Source: Macrolepiota albuminosa
Taxonomy: Eukaryota; Basidiomycota; Agaricomycetes; Agaricales; Agaricaceae
NCBI GenBank assembly: GCA_027475525.1
Contig: JAMWFC010000115.1
Location: 930,001 to 994,000, forward strand
Direction of reading: 5' to 3'
DNA length: 64,000 nucleotides
Part shown: in pieces, positions 44,021 through 54,402 of the stretch
Layout of the letters: the number at the start of each line of letters is the position of its first letter
Numbering within the stretch: the stretch's first letter is position 1
Position numbers and translations under genes: made by a program
The notes under the pieces: generated by a model
The model's input: only the letters and a program-made list of their open reading frames with translations
Told to the model about the DNA's origin: nothing
Database searches by the model: none

Positions 44021-45969
44021 ATGCCTCTACCACCAAAACTACTCAGTCAAAGTGGGCATACAACCCAAAAGAAACACCTAACCGTCTTTTCCGTGATGTT
44101 TCGAAGGATATCCCTTCTCTTGGGCGCAGCACTGGCGACATACTGCGCACTAGTGTTACTCCTGATGACCCCATGGGCCCAGACTCAGTGCGTCCTCCTT
44201 CCTACATCCTTCAAACTCTCTCATACTTGAACTGATGATGTCCGCGGATCAGCGTGGTCTACGCGCATCGATTCGACATCTCTGGAGCCACGCCATCGGG
44301 ATTCCAACACCCAGAGGACTATGGTCTCGCTCGTGAGTACCTGAGTCACTTCTTCAGCGACGGCTCAAGGGCAGACCCCCCACTTTCCAGCCGGCAAGAC
44401 GATCAACCTCCGTCTGCGCGCGCCAGACGGCACGTCTCTCGGCGCGTGGTTCATTCTCTCCGAACCGGTATACAAATCCTTGCCTTCCCCTCTCGCCCAC
44501 AACAGCACCAGCACCAGCACCTCCGCAGACGCAGACGCGCTCATCCGACACGCGCTCTCCACATCACCCACACTCCTCTTCCTCCACGGCAACAGCGGCA
44601 CACGCGCCATCCCCCCACGCACAGCTTTATACACGTCCCTGACATCCCGTCTATCCGTCAACATCCTCGCGCTCGATTACCGCGGGTTCGGCGACTCCGA
44701 GGGCCACCCCACCGTCTCGGGCGTCGCGATGGACGCTCGCGCCGCCTGGGACTGGCTCACTCTCGCTATGGGCGCGAACACGCGTGATGTCGTGGTTGTG
44801 GGACATAGTCTTGGTACGGCGGTTGCTGGGTTGTTGGCTGCGCAGCTGGGGAGAGATGGGCTTGCTTTGCGCGGTGTTGCGCTGCTTGCGGTGTGTAGTA
44901 TATTACCTCTTTCTTTCTTTGGGAGTGAAGAGATGGGCTTGCTTTGCGCGGTGTTGCGCTGCTTGCGGTGTGTAGTATATTACCTCTTTCTTTCTTTGGG
45001 AGTGACTGATTGATTTATGCGGGTTCGTAGCCTTTCTCATCAGTCAAACTCCTCATGGACCAATACGCCATAATGGGCGTCCCGCTCCTCAAACCCCTCT
45101 CAAAACTCCCATTCGTACCACGTACGTACGTTCCTTCCTTCCTTCCTCCACACATCACCCCTCCCTCCCCCATCCCCCTCCCCCCACCCACCCACCCTAC
45201 TAACAAAGAAACCCACCTTACCCTACCCTACCCTACCTCACCTAACCTAACCTAACCCCCCACAGACCTCCTCGCCTCCTCCATCACACACAACTTCGAC
45301 ACGCTCTCGCAGCTCCCATCCATCACAGCGCCCGTATTCATCGCGCACGGGCTCGACGACTTTGATATCCCACATACACACGCTGATGTACTGTTCAACG
45401 CCCTCGTTGAGCCTTACCTCGCACACGCACACGCACCTGATCCCGCACCCGATCCCGATACCGCGGTACCCGCCGTCGCCGCTGCAGCTGCCAACTCAAC
45501 GGGACACGACCTCCACGTGCTCCTTGCGAACACTGACACCGACAGGGACTCCGACACAGACACCGACACAGACTCCGACACCGACACCGACGCGCCGGCG
45601 GTCCATCGCGAGCGCATCGTCAAGCGGACAGAGGTACCCCACTTTGGGGTGTTACACGAGTTCGAGGTCGACGCGGGTGTCGTGGTCTCCCCACGACAGC
45701 GTGAGGACCCCGTGGGAGCTAGGCGTGTGGGGATGCTGAAGACGTTTTATGGTGGTCATGATGTTGGTAGGCTCGAGGGCGTGCAGGATGCGCTTGGGCG
45801 GATGTTTGGGCTCGTCCCGGGTTCGTCTCCCCCCTCCCAACCCCGGCTTAGATTAGATTAGATTAGGTTAGGTTAGGTTGGTTAGATTAGGTTGGATTCG
45901 ATTTTTGGATGGTGGATGGATACTTTGGTTTGTGTAGATTTATCGTATATTCCTTTGTGTATAGTGTAG
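44021..45969 (+). CDS. ABHD12-like serine hydrolase (membrane-anchored alpha/beta hydrolase)
   Basis: Exons 44021-44187, 44253-44332, 44391-44890, 45031-45121, 45266-45820, with either read-through to a stop at 45861 or a short last exon 45938-45969. Residues about 30-52 form one signal-anchor helix (ISLLLGAALATYCALVLLL). The catalytic domain has an oxyanion strand (LLFLHGNSGTR), the nucleophile elbow G-H-S-L-G, Asp in HGLDDFDIP and His in YGGHDVG. The family, typified by ABHD12, hydrolyses lysophospholipids and acylglycerols at membranes. An unusual DTD/DSD repeat of about 21 residues is inserted between the catalytic Asp and His. The intron at 44891-45030 is 140 nt as given but 63 nt without the 77-bp duplication, matching its neighbours. 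Confidence 0.87.
44852..45005. repeat. 77-bp tandem duplication (probable assembly artefact 5)
   Basis: 44852-44928 is repeated exactly at 44929-45005. It covers an exon end and the start of an intron in the hydrolase gene, creating a spurious second copy of the exon end. Confidence 0.97.
45843..45897 (+). repeat. TTAGG/TTAGA-type degenerate repeat
   Basis: GATTAGATTAGATTAGGTTAGGTTAGG and similar. It is complementary to the CCTAA/CCCTA run at 45218-45257 in the preceding intron of the hydrolase gene. Confidence 0.85.
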
Positions 45970-46294
45970 GATGGTGGAGGATTTGTTTGGGTAATGGATT
46001 GTTTGTCTGGGGATACAAGCTTATAATTATACTAGCGGATATATGTACTTACTCCAATGACTGTACTCAAACTGATTCGTTTTTTACCGGTGAAGTCGGA
46101 GGAGCCACAAGGCCTGTCTCAACTCCGACACTAAGATTCTCTGCATACAACTACTTATGGTACAAAGTTCCACGCCGCCTACCCGCTAAACGTTAAACGT
46201 TAAACCCGTATTCGGCTGAGTGGAACGATTATAGGAGGCGGCGGTTTGCGTGTATCCATTATTCATTGTTTCCTTTTTTTTAATTTTTAATTTT

Positions 46295-47305
46295 TCATCG
46301 TGAATTTATGTTTAATTTATTTTTTTTATTTTCGATTATTGCCATTGCGTGAATAACGATGGGGTTTTTCCGGATGTATCTCTGGAAAGCTTTTGAAGAC
46401 CAACGGCCGGCGGCTTGTATCAAATGAGGAGCAACCCCGGTTTCCGCTAAGAAAGTGGCTCCACCAGCACGCATCGACAGGCCTGCTATTGAGGTAGGAA
46501 AGAATTTCCTGAGACGAGTGATAAAGAAGTTTCGAGTAGGTTGTTCCCCCCTGCTTGTTAACCACAGTTCCCTACGCAGAGGGAATTTTACACGGCGGCT
46601 GCGTAAGTAGAGGGAGAAAAATTTGTGTGGGTCAGCCGGGTGGTCCGATTTGAGGACGACGATTTTGTTTCCTTCGAAGAAGGTGTCTGATTTTTGCGCG
46701 GGCAGGAGAAACTCAAAGCGGTCATTGAACATCTTTACTGACAGGTATTTCACCACCTTTCTGTCGTTTCTTAGCTGCGGGTTGTCTGGTTGGCAAAGCT
46801 CTCCTAGGCGAAGTAGCGCATAAAATCCCGTTAACACTAGCGTTACGAAAAGGAAATCGTCATGGGAGCTAGTGGTCGTTATGGAGTTCACGACTTGTAG
46901 AAGATGGTCTCGAGATAGAGGAAGCTTCCTGTTGATTGGAGTTGATTTCATCCGCACACAACCCGACAGCGTGTTTTTAACAAGGGTCGAATTTCGAATT
47001 TCACGGACATGAGGATAGTACACCTCAAGTTGGTTGCAGATGCTGGAAAGGTATGTCCGCACCAAAAGTGGTTCGATATGATGCGACATGTAGACTACGT
47101 AGAACGATAAGGTGTCTTGCGTTGGTTCGATGCTCATATCATGCAAGCGAACGAAATCGAGGTAAGAATTGAAGGCCGAGCAATAAGATGAATAGGTACT
47201 TGAGTCGATAAACATGCCTAACGCGAGAGACCGTTCTCGAACGAGTTTCTCGCGTGACCAGGCAGTCCTGACAGGCTGCCTGGCCGATACAGGGCAAGGT
47301 ATCAT
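46295..47305 (-). CDS. Tyrosine recombinase of a YR retroelement, ORF open
   Basis: Uninterrupted 336-aa ORF. The N-terminal part is a helical core-binding domain (STYSSYCSAFNSYLDFVRLH). The catalytic part has Arg in LLRLGELCQP, a Lys in LPAQKSDTF, the second Arg in SMRAGGATFLAE, and W-S-S-K-A-F-Q-R-Y with the Tyr nucleophile, then IRKNP. All expected catalytic positions are filled except that the His of H-x-x-R is Ser, as is common in this retroelement clade. It belongs to the same class as the decayed recombinase at 2868-3839 but is far better preserved. The adjacent RT/RNase H is only a fragment, so the element cannot move by itself. Confidence 0.85.
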   Translation of the reverse strand: MIPCPVSARQPVRTAWSREKLVRERSLALGMFIDSSTYSSYCSAFNSYLDFVRLHDMSIEPTQDTLSFYVVYMSHHIEPLLVRTYLSSICNQLEVYYPHVREIRNSTLVKNTLSGCVRMKSTPINRKLPLSRDHLLQVVNSITTTSSHDDFLFVTLVLTGFYALLRLGELCQPDNPQLRNDRKVVKYLSVKMFNDRFEFLLPAQKSDTFFEGNKIVVLKSDHPADPHKFFSLYLRSRRVKFPLRRELWLTSRGEQPTRNFFITRLRKFFPTSIAGLSMRAGGATFLAETGVAPHLIQAAGRWSSKAFQRYIRKNPIVIHAMAIIENKKNKLNINSR

Positions 47306-47520
47306 TTTTGTGCTTCCCCCAGCAAATCTCGAGGGGGTTAAATATGACGACAGTGTTGGAGTTGTCCGTATAAATGATTACTTTGAACGGACGACGAGCT
47401 GATGCTACAGCGAGGGAGAACGCCGATGTCACCGGGAACATCAACCGGCGCTTTCGCAAAAAACGCTCTGCGTTCCTTCGAATACCACGACGAACGAATA
47501 AATAAATTCCGTTCTCAACC
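47306..47520 (-). pseudogene. RNase H remnant upstream of the recombinase
   Basis: Minus-strand reading VTSAFSLAVASA, then RRPFKVIIYTDNSNTVVIFNPL, matches the end of RNase H in YR retroelements (compare LLIFTDSLDSVSVFNSL at about 2574). The usual C-terminal part and all of RT are missing. Confidence 0.7.
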
Positions 47521-48097
47521 TGACGCTCTGGTCATCTTCGATGATACCCCCTTCGGACTACAAGGCTTACCTAGAGAGTATGGTCGTCGAGGTGAGACAC
47601 CCCTTGGGGTTGGGTCTCACCTTCTCTAGTGATTACACGTGATTGATTGCCATAACTCTGATGCACAAGTCTTTCGTCCGAGTTGATTTGATTATAATAG
47701 CATACGTACGCTGGAGCGCTCGAGAAATCTGTCTTGAGTACCTTCTTTTCTATTGTATAATCCCTTGTGGCTAGTTTGGTAGAAGATTTGGCTAATGATT
47801 ATCTGGGGAATCGTAGTGATACAAGGTTAGGAAGCAGTTAATGGAAATGGAAATACAAAGGGTATGCAACAAGTTTCTACGTCCGACCTTGAGTAGATGC
47901 GCCTCCTCAGAAGATATGTGGAAAAAGTTGAAAGAGAAGACACGACGAGATGTAAACGATGTATGATACAAACGTGAAGCACAAAACCGATGCGATGAAT
48001 TAAGTGGGATTGACTGAAAAAAGAAAAACAAAAAACTAGAAAGAAAGAGAGAGAAAAAAACCGCAGGGTGAAGAGTACCAAAGGTCCAAAGAAACAC
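47521..48097. other. Intergenic stretch
   Basis: No gene recognised. 47560-47640 contains a GAGACACCCC..GGGTCTCACC inverted repeat that may be the end of the YR element remnant. Confidence 0.4.
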
Positions 48098-49570
48098 CTA
48101 CATCCCCAAATGTGCACAAGTAGCATAACTCCTCGCGAGCCCGCGGCCCATCCCCTTGCCTATCGGTGCACCATACAACACCGCACTACCATCTCCCAGC
48201 CTACACTGCGCGCCGAGCACCTCGTCTTCCTTGATGAAATCGAACTCGCTGTCCCCCTCTAAATCGCTTTCGTACCACCCGCTCTCGTCCTTTTCTTCGA
48301 GTTCGAGGATAACACGGAGTCCGGAACCAGAGCTCGAGCTAGAGCCCGAGTGCGAGCGACGGTGCACGATAGGCGGGTGTTCGTACGTCTGTGACGGGCT
48401 TGGGAGTGTGGGTGTGGGCGTGGGTGTGGGTTTGGTGCTGGGGATCTTGGACGGCGCTGTGTGTGCGGGCCGAGGGGTTACCCGGAGGCCGGGTGGTTTG
48501 CTTAGCAAAGAAGGCGGGAGAAACGGGAACGGGGGAGGGACGGGGGCACGAGGAGTCGACTGGGGTGCGTTGGCTTTGGCTTTGGCAGCCTTGGTCGAGG
48601 AGGAGGGAGGCTTCGAAGTGAGAAAGAGTGAATCGCGGGTGTTGGCGATCTTCTTTTTACGTGGACTTGTCTGATGGGGGCGGGGGAGAGGCTTATGATC
48701 GTTGGGTTTGGGTTTCGTGGTGTCGCTGTCGACCACGATCAGCGAGCTCGTTGAAGACAGGGGTGAGAGGTCAGGCGTGACGAGGTCTTCTTCGCTGTTC
48801 GTTTTTACGCTTGAGGAAGAGAGGGAAGGTTCGGATCCGGATTCGGAGTCGCTCTCGGTTGCGCTGGACGGGAAGACCAGGCAGACGGGGACGTCGTCGC
48901 CGAGGGTACGTCGGAGGCGATCGAGTTTGCGGCGGCGAGCGGAGGCGTGGCTGGGGATCATGAACGAAGGGGATGGTGGGGAGGACTCTAGCGAGTTCGG
49001 CTCCCCACTCGTAGACCGAGAACCGTGACGAGGAGGTATAGTCCTACTCATGGATTGGGATGTAGATACAGCAGGCGTCGTGAGAGGTGATGCAGGGATG
49101 CTCTCGAGTGTTGTATCAAGGGAGAGCTTTGGCCTGAAGTGCTTATTAATTGGCCAAACGTCTTCCAACGGCAGAGATTTCTGTGAGCGGTGCAAAGTGT
49201 GCGAACTCGAGATGGAAGTAATGGAAGTCGACGTCAGGGTAGTGGAGCTCGACGATGTGGAGTCTGCTGAATTGCGATAGACCGACGGGCTGGTGACAAA
49301 AAAATCGTCGACGCCTATTAAGTAGTCAAGGGAGGTAAATCATGGGTAGCTGGGGAGGAATAAACGGAGATCAACCCCACCTTCAAGATCTTCTACTTCG
49401 GAATCAAGAAAACGAGGTGTAGTGCCGAGTACGCGCGCGATCTTCTTTGATGAGCGTAAGAGGCGGGCGCGTTCAGCAGGGCTTAAAGCATTGATCGTCG
49501 GCGGTGGGGGTGGGAACACTGCAGCCCTCGGGCGCGTGTAGTCAAAATAGTTATCGTATAGAGCTTCCAT
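48098..49570 (-). CDS. Hypothetical Ser/Pro-rich protein, two exons
   Basis: Exon 1 is 49570-49381 (ATG at 49570) and exon 2 is 49314-48098, joined across a 66-nt intron with donor GTGGGG and acceptor TTAATAG. About 469 aa. The N-terminus has a possibly conserved part (YDNYFDYTRPRAAVFPPPPP, LSPAERARLLRSSKKIARVLG); a phosphorylation-prone Ser/Thr/Pro-rich, largely disordered middle follows, with a basic SPRKKK patch and a TPTPTPT run. The C-terminal 70 residues are acidic, then Gly-rich (GSAVLYGAPIGKGMGRGLA). I do not recognise a named domain. Confidence 0.75.
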
Positions 49571-51367
49571 CAAAAGCGGTAGAGAAGCGATACTACAATC
49601 GGAAGGACGCAACCAGTGGGCCCAAGTGAGGTAAGGGGCAAGAGCACGGCGCCATAAGTGGGACGAGGCTATTTACATATCTGCGAGAACAAAAAAAGGG
49701 CCGTCCCTTCAGTCAAGGGTGGGTTCCATCAGCCGGTCACCTGTGCCTACCACCAAGTTATTGTTCTTCACCAGAATCATCAGTCGATGGACGCTGATGC
49801 TCCTGGAACCGCTATTGTGTTGAGCTACGGGCCATGTCGGATTCAGATGGGAAGAGACAATAAAATCGGTCGTAAATCATACGATCACTGGGAATCGCTT
49901 GCCTGTTATACCCATTTGGAGCTTTCACATAGCAACACATAGCAATCATCAACATTGTATCGCTTGCTTTGTGACATTGTTCACCCAGGTCCATTACAAC
50001 TGAACATGTTATGCGATGTACTATACTACGAGTTCTGATTCCGGAAAAGAAGGGTGCAGATAAGCAGTCAGCTCCCTCTTGTACCATGTTTAATATCTCA
50101 CATATTCTGTGCTTTCTTTTTGTATCTTTTTCATCAGATCAAGATCTAGATGCATGATTGCACTGGACTTTGAAACCATTCAGAAATAAGGCCCACATGG
50201 CCAACTTTACAGCATGCTGCCCTCAGTGAGGACCTTCTATTATGATGCATGTTTAACATGCTTTAGTTACTTGACCTGGGACGGTCATATGATACTGAGG
50301 TAGTTGGGCCATTTACAGGCAAGACAATAAGTTCAACAAAGGTAAGCAGCCTGTTATAGACCGTGTGTTAACTTTGCTATGATGCATCAAACTCTTCATC
50401 AGTTTCTTTTTTACTCAGAGCCCAACGTTGCAGGTCCTCATGCATCACTGATGACATCCTCGATAGTGAGAGTAACCACAACAACAGCAGACTAGCTGTT
50501 GTTGAAAGAATGACAGCAACAGAAAAGAAAGGTAACCACAAAGTAGTCTTTCAATTCAAATGAAATTGATGTCCTTATCTCTATACAGATTCCAGGAAAA
50601 TTGCTAACCCTGCCTTGGATTCATCACTGCTGAAATAACTTTGAAATTGTCTTCATTGACCGTACAATAACATGCATGCGGTACAATTATGCGAGATCAA
50701 TATTGGCTGACTTGGCTACAGAGATAGACAAAGCAACTTTAAGCATTGTATGTCATCATCAAAGGTTTTACACTTCAAGTGGTAAGTCTATCAGATCCAA
50801 AGACAAGGATTTCCTTTGCAGGTGCAGTACTATCAAGCTCATTGCGGTATGATGAGTGGTAAGTCTATCAGATCCAAAGACAAGGATTTCCTTTGCAGGT
50901 GCAGTACTATCAAGCTCATTGCGGTATGATGTCATACAAGTCAATTGTAAGGATATGAGTACAAGGAAGAACAATGTAAGTGTGAAGTTGTCAAATATAC
51001 AGTCCACTTCAGTATGAAATAAATCACCTGCCTCACCTGCCTGACCAGTCAAGACTAGAGGGAACAAATCGGCTCTCGACCACAGTAAAAGAATGGCCAA
51101 CTGCGCATCATCAAAAATTCTAACCTAGTTACATCATCGTGACTGAAACCAAACTGCCAACACCAGATTGTAATCATCGCAGACCACAGAGAGTATTAAT
51201 GTCATATTATGTGGATCAGTCCTAAAGTATTCTCATGCGTTCAAGCCGGACACGTATGTGGGAGAAAACACTTTTAGAAACCGGTGCTCACCTAATTATA
51301 ATGAGGCGGTGCTTTGAGGCAGAATATCATTCTTTACAACTCCCATCATCTACGCTGGACCGACAAG
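49571..51367. other. Intergenic region
   Basis: About 1.8 kb without supported genes, except for one 77-bp artefactual duplication. Short ORFs on both strands overlap and lack domain content. Confidence 0.5.
50778..50931. repeat. 77-bp tandem duplication (probable assembly artefact 6)
   Basis: 50778-50854 is repeated exactly at 50855-50931; exactly 77 matching positions at offset 77. Confidence 0.97.
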
Positions 51368-54300
51368 ATGTTTAGGTCTGCAGCGACCAAGCTAGCCCAC
51401 AACTCGACTATCCCGGCCTTAGGCGCCAACAATGATCTAAGACCACTACAAGACCTAATTCTTGCCGAGAAGCAAGTCCTTAACTCGTGAATTTCCTTTA
51501 CTGTTCCCCAGATGCCTGCAACGCTCAATAGCCTTCAGACTACAAAAACTAAGTTCCGATTTCAAGAAAAATGCAGAGGCTTTAAGGATATGGGGCTCAG
51601 GAGAAGGAGACGACCTCGGGGTATGCTCCATTTTACTGGTCGTCGTCAAGAGTCGCTGACTACCGAAAAGGACATTCTCGGAGCGTCTGCGACTCTCTTG
51701 GAACTATGGGCTTCATCCTTATCCCAATTCTCAGCTCATGAGCGTCCTATGCGTGATCATTTGAAGGCGATTCGGACGAGGGAGGAGAATCTTGATGAAC
51801 TCAAGCGACGCCGCAAGTCCGTAGGTGCAAAAGCCGAGGCTGCTGATAGGAAGCTCAGCAAGATGAGCGCGGAACATAAGAATTTCACTGCACAGACAGA
51901 TTCGTTGAATGCCTTGAGGGCCGAAATCCGTAGCATGGACTCGGAGATCATGACGGAGGAGGCAGCCCTCGGAGACTTTAAGCGAACTGTTACCAGAGTG
52001 TGGATGGGGTTGAAATTTGGTGCACTGCTTGAGTGCTCTGAGAAGGGAACGGTATGTTCACGGTTTACAATGGGGAAAATGCGTTCTAAATTCCTCATAG
52101 ATTGCTGCAGAGTATGGCAAATTGATGATTGGAGTATGCTTCTCTTATCTGCCAGGCAACATCTGACCTAACGATACTGCGTAGGAAATCGTTGAAGAAC
52201 ACACACAACCAGGCATGGCACGGAGCTTGTACTACGGGCGACAGAAGACAGAGCAATTATTGAGTGAAGCACACCGCTGTATCAACGAAGTCGTATTATC
52301 TGCGGTTCCTGCCAACCAGAGCCCCCCACATGCCTTCCAACACCCCGAGCAGCAGCTCCCGCAGCCAAATCCACAGACAGGGCTTGGCATGCAAGGCGCT
52401 ACACAATTGCCCGTCAATACTCCGCAATCAACTTACATCCCAGGATTGGATGAACATCGGGTCCAGACTTCTCAGACAGAATGGCAGCCGCAATCACAGT
52501 TCCAACCCGAAGCTCAGGAACCACAAAACACATACCCCCACTTGCCTGTCCCTCAAGGTTTGGGTACCGGGCAGTTCTTGGAGCAGCACAGCCCTCCGCA
52601 GTCTTTCGATTTCGGTCAGCAACTTTACGCGGCACAATCAGCTCAGCCATATTCTCCGCACCACCCCATTGAAGAACCTGCTGCTCCTCCCCCGCGCAGT
52701 GTAGATGACTTTGGCATCAACACGAACTCGTATGGCCAGATGGACTCGCCGGGTTTAGATGCGGGTGGTCGGTTCGCGACCTTCCCTGCCAAGAAAACAC
52801 GAACTCGTATGGCCAGATGGACTCGCCGGGTTTAGATGCGGGTGGTCGGTTCGCGACCTTCCCTGCCAAGAATCGCAGCTACAATCTCACGGATCCTCAA
52901 GCACCCGCAGGGCAGGAAAGCGAGTCGTTCTCGGCGTCTGTGCGCAAGCTCTGTCGCCGTCGCATGATTCGCCTGGAACCCTTCCGCCACCGAGACTCGC
53001 ATACGAACTTTCGCCTGCGCAACGTTCTCCTCAACTTCAGCAACGTCATTCGCTAGAAACACCAGTACAAGGTGACCCGTCTGGTCGCTTAAGCCTCCAT
53101 CACGAAGCAAGGGGTACATACCATGACGATGAAGCGGGTTTGGCGTACGATGATCCGTACGATGATCATGCTTCGCGACGTGATAGGCTTGTAACGGTGC
53201 AAGAGGTGGACCCGAGGCTTGAAACTCGTAGTGGTCGCTCAAATGGTGATGTTACACATAATACTGAACGTCAGGTGAACGAGAGCCAAGATTATCATCA
53301 GCCTGCGTCTCCCCTGTCACCTGAAGGGCAGCCTCCAGAGTACGAAGCCATTCCCCCTGTCGCTGAGGTGGTCAGTGAATCTCGTGCGTCAATCATCTTT
53401 AGTCATAACATGGTCACAAATAACTAACGGTCACTACCTCAACGCGTCCCACAACCAGGCGATGGTTCTCCAGTAACCGATGTACGCTTCCAACACCAAC
53501 GTCGCATTCCTCCACCGGTGATTGATCCTGCAGAGGAAGAACGGATGCTCAACGCAGCAGCCGCTAGAGAGGTCAGTCGTGAGATGGACGCTCTTACCTT
53601 CAACCCTCCAATATCACAGCAAAATCGAGAACGTACACACTCCATGACCGAAAGTGGATCCAGGGCGCAACCCAACATTCCTGCGGACGAGCAGCTGGCT
53701 CCTCCTTCCGCTCCATACAGCGGCGCGCCGTCTCCGAATACAGACTCGCCTGTCTTGCCATACCCATCGTATAATGTGCCTCCTCTTACGGTGGATAACA
53801 TCTCACCATATCCGCCGGGACCGATTCAACAACAGCCATATGGTGCGTCAGTCGACTCCCAAACAGCCACGCCTGGGCATAGCGACGAGCCTCCCCGCCT
53901 TCCTCCGTTGGCGACACACGTTCCCTCATCGTCATATTCGAACCCCAACTCATCGACGAGCGAATACCCCCGCAGTCTCGGAGCTTTCCCGGGGCCCGCA
54001 CAGAAGTCTACCTCGTCTCTCACCACCTCGGGACCCCCAGGCGCGCGCACCATTTCCGCGGCCGCCTTCAAACGTCCACAGCGCATGGCGACCGATACCC
54101 CGTCGACATTATCAGACGTGAGCCCGTTGTCCATCAGGAAGCGCGTCCCGAGCTCGCAGTACCCACAAGTCCGTGATGGATCCCCAAGTCGTCCTAGTAG
54201 GTCTGGCTCGCCTGCCCAACCGCCAGCTCCTCCTCCGTCACAAGCGCTCCCACCTGTTCCGAAGGACGAGAATAATTATGACTATATCAGTGCCTATGTT

Positions 54301-54402
54301 GACTCAGGAGGGTCTCAGGAGTCGACGGCCCAAAGGGAACGAAAGCAAAGTGGGTATGGAGATGGCAAGTTTTCGACGGATTTAGACAGGTCCGTTCGAT
54401 AA
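51368..54402 (+). CDS. Eisosome component Pil1/Lsp1-family (BAR) protein with long disordered tail
   Basis: Exons 51368-51486, 51539-51620, 51671-52051, 52101-52133, 52185-about 52939 (containing the 77-bp duplication), about 53041-53393, 53459-54402. The N-terminal 220 residues match the Pil1 BAR domain: LRPLQDLILAEKQVLNS, LSSDFKKNAEALRIWG, the long helix with KAIRTREENLDELKRRRKS, and GTIAAEYGKLMIGEIVEEHTQPG. Pil1-type proteins coat plasma-membrane furrows (eisosomes). The remaining 650 or so residues are Pro/Gln/Ser-rich and disordered, with PPVP-type motifs; canonical Pil1 is about 340 aa and lacks such a tail. The duplication at 52721 shifts the frame; ignoring one copy joins FATFPAK to NRSYNLTDPQ. 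The 52940-53040 intron is in phase but less certain. Confidence 0.87.
52719..52872. repeat. 77-bp tandem duplication (probable assembly artefact 7)
   Basis: 52719-52795 is repeated exactly at 52796-52872. It lies inside an exon of the Pil1-family gene and frameshifts it. Confidence 0.97.

Noticed and set aside
45218..45257. True telomere sequence
   Set aside because: The units are short and degenerate (CCCTA, CCTCA, CCTAA) and lie in an intron with genes on both sides; at most telomere-like.
48156..48674. 172-codon plus-strand ORF
   Set aside because: Antisense shadow of the GC-rich, low-complexity exon 2 of the 48098-49570 gene.
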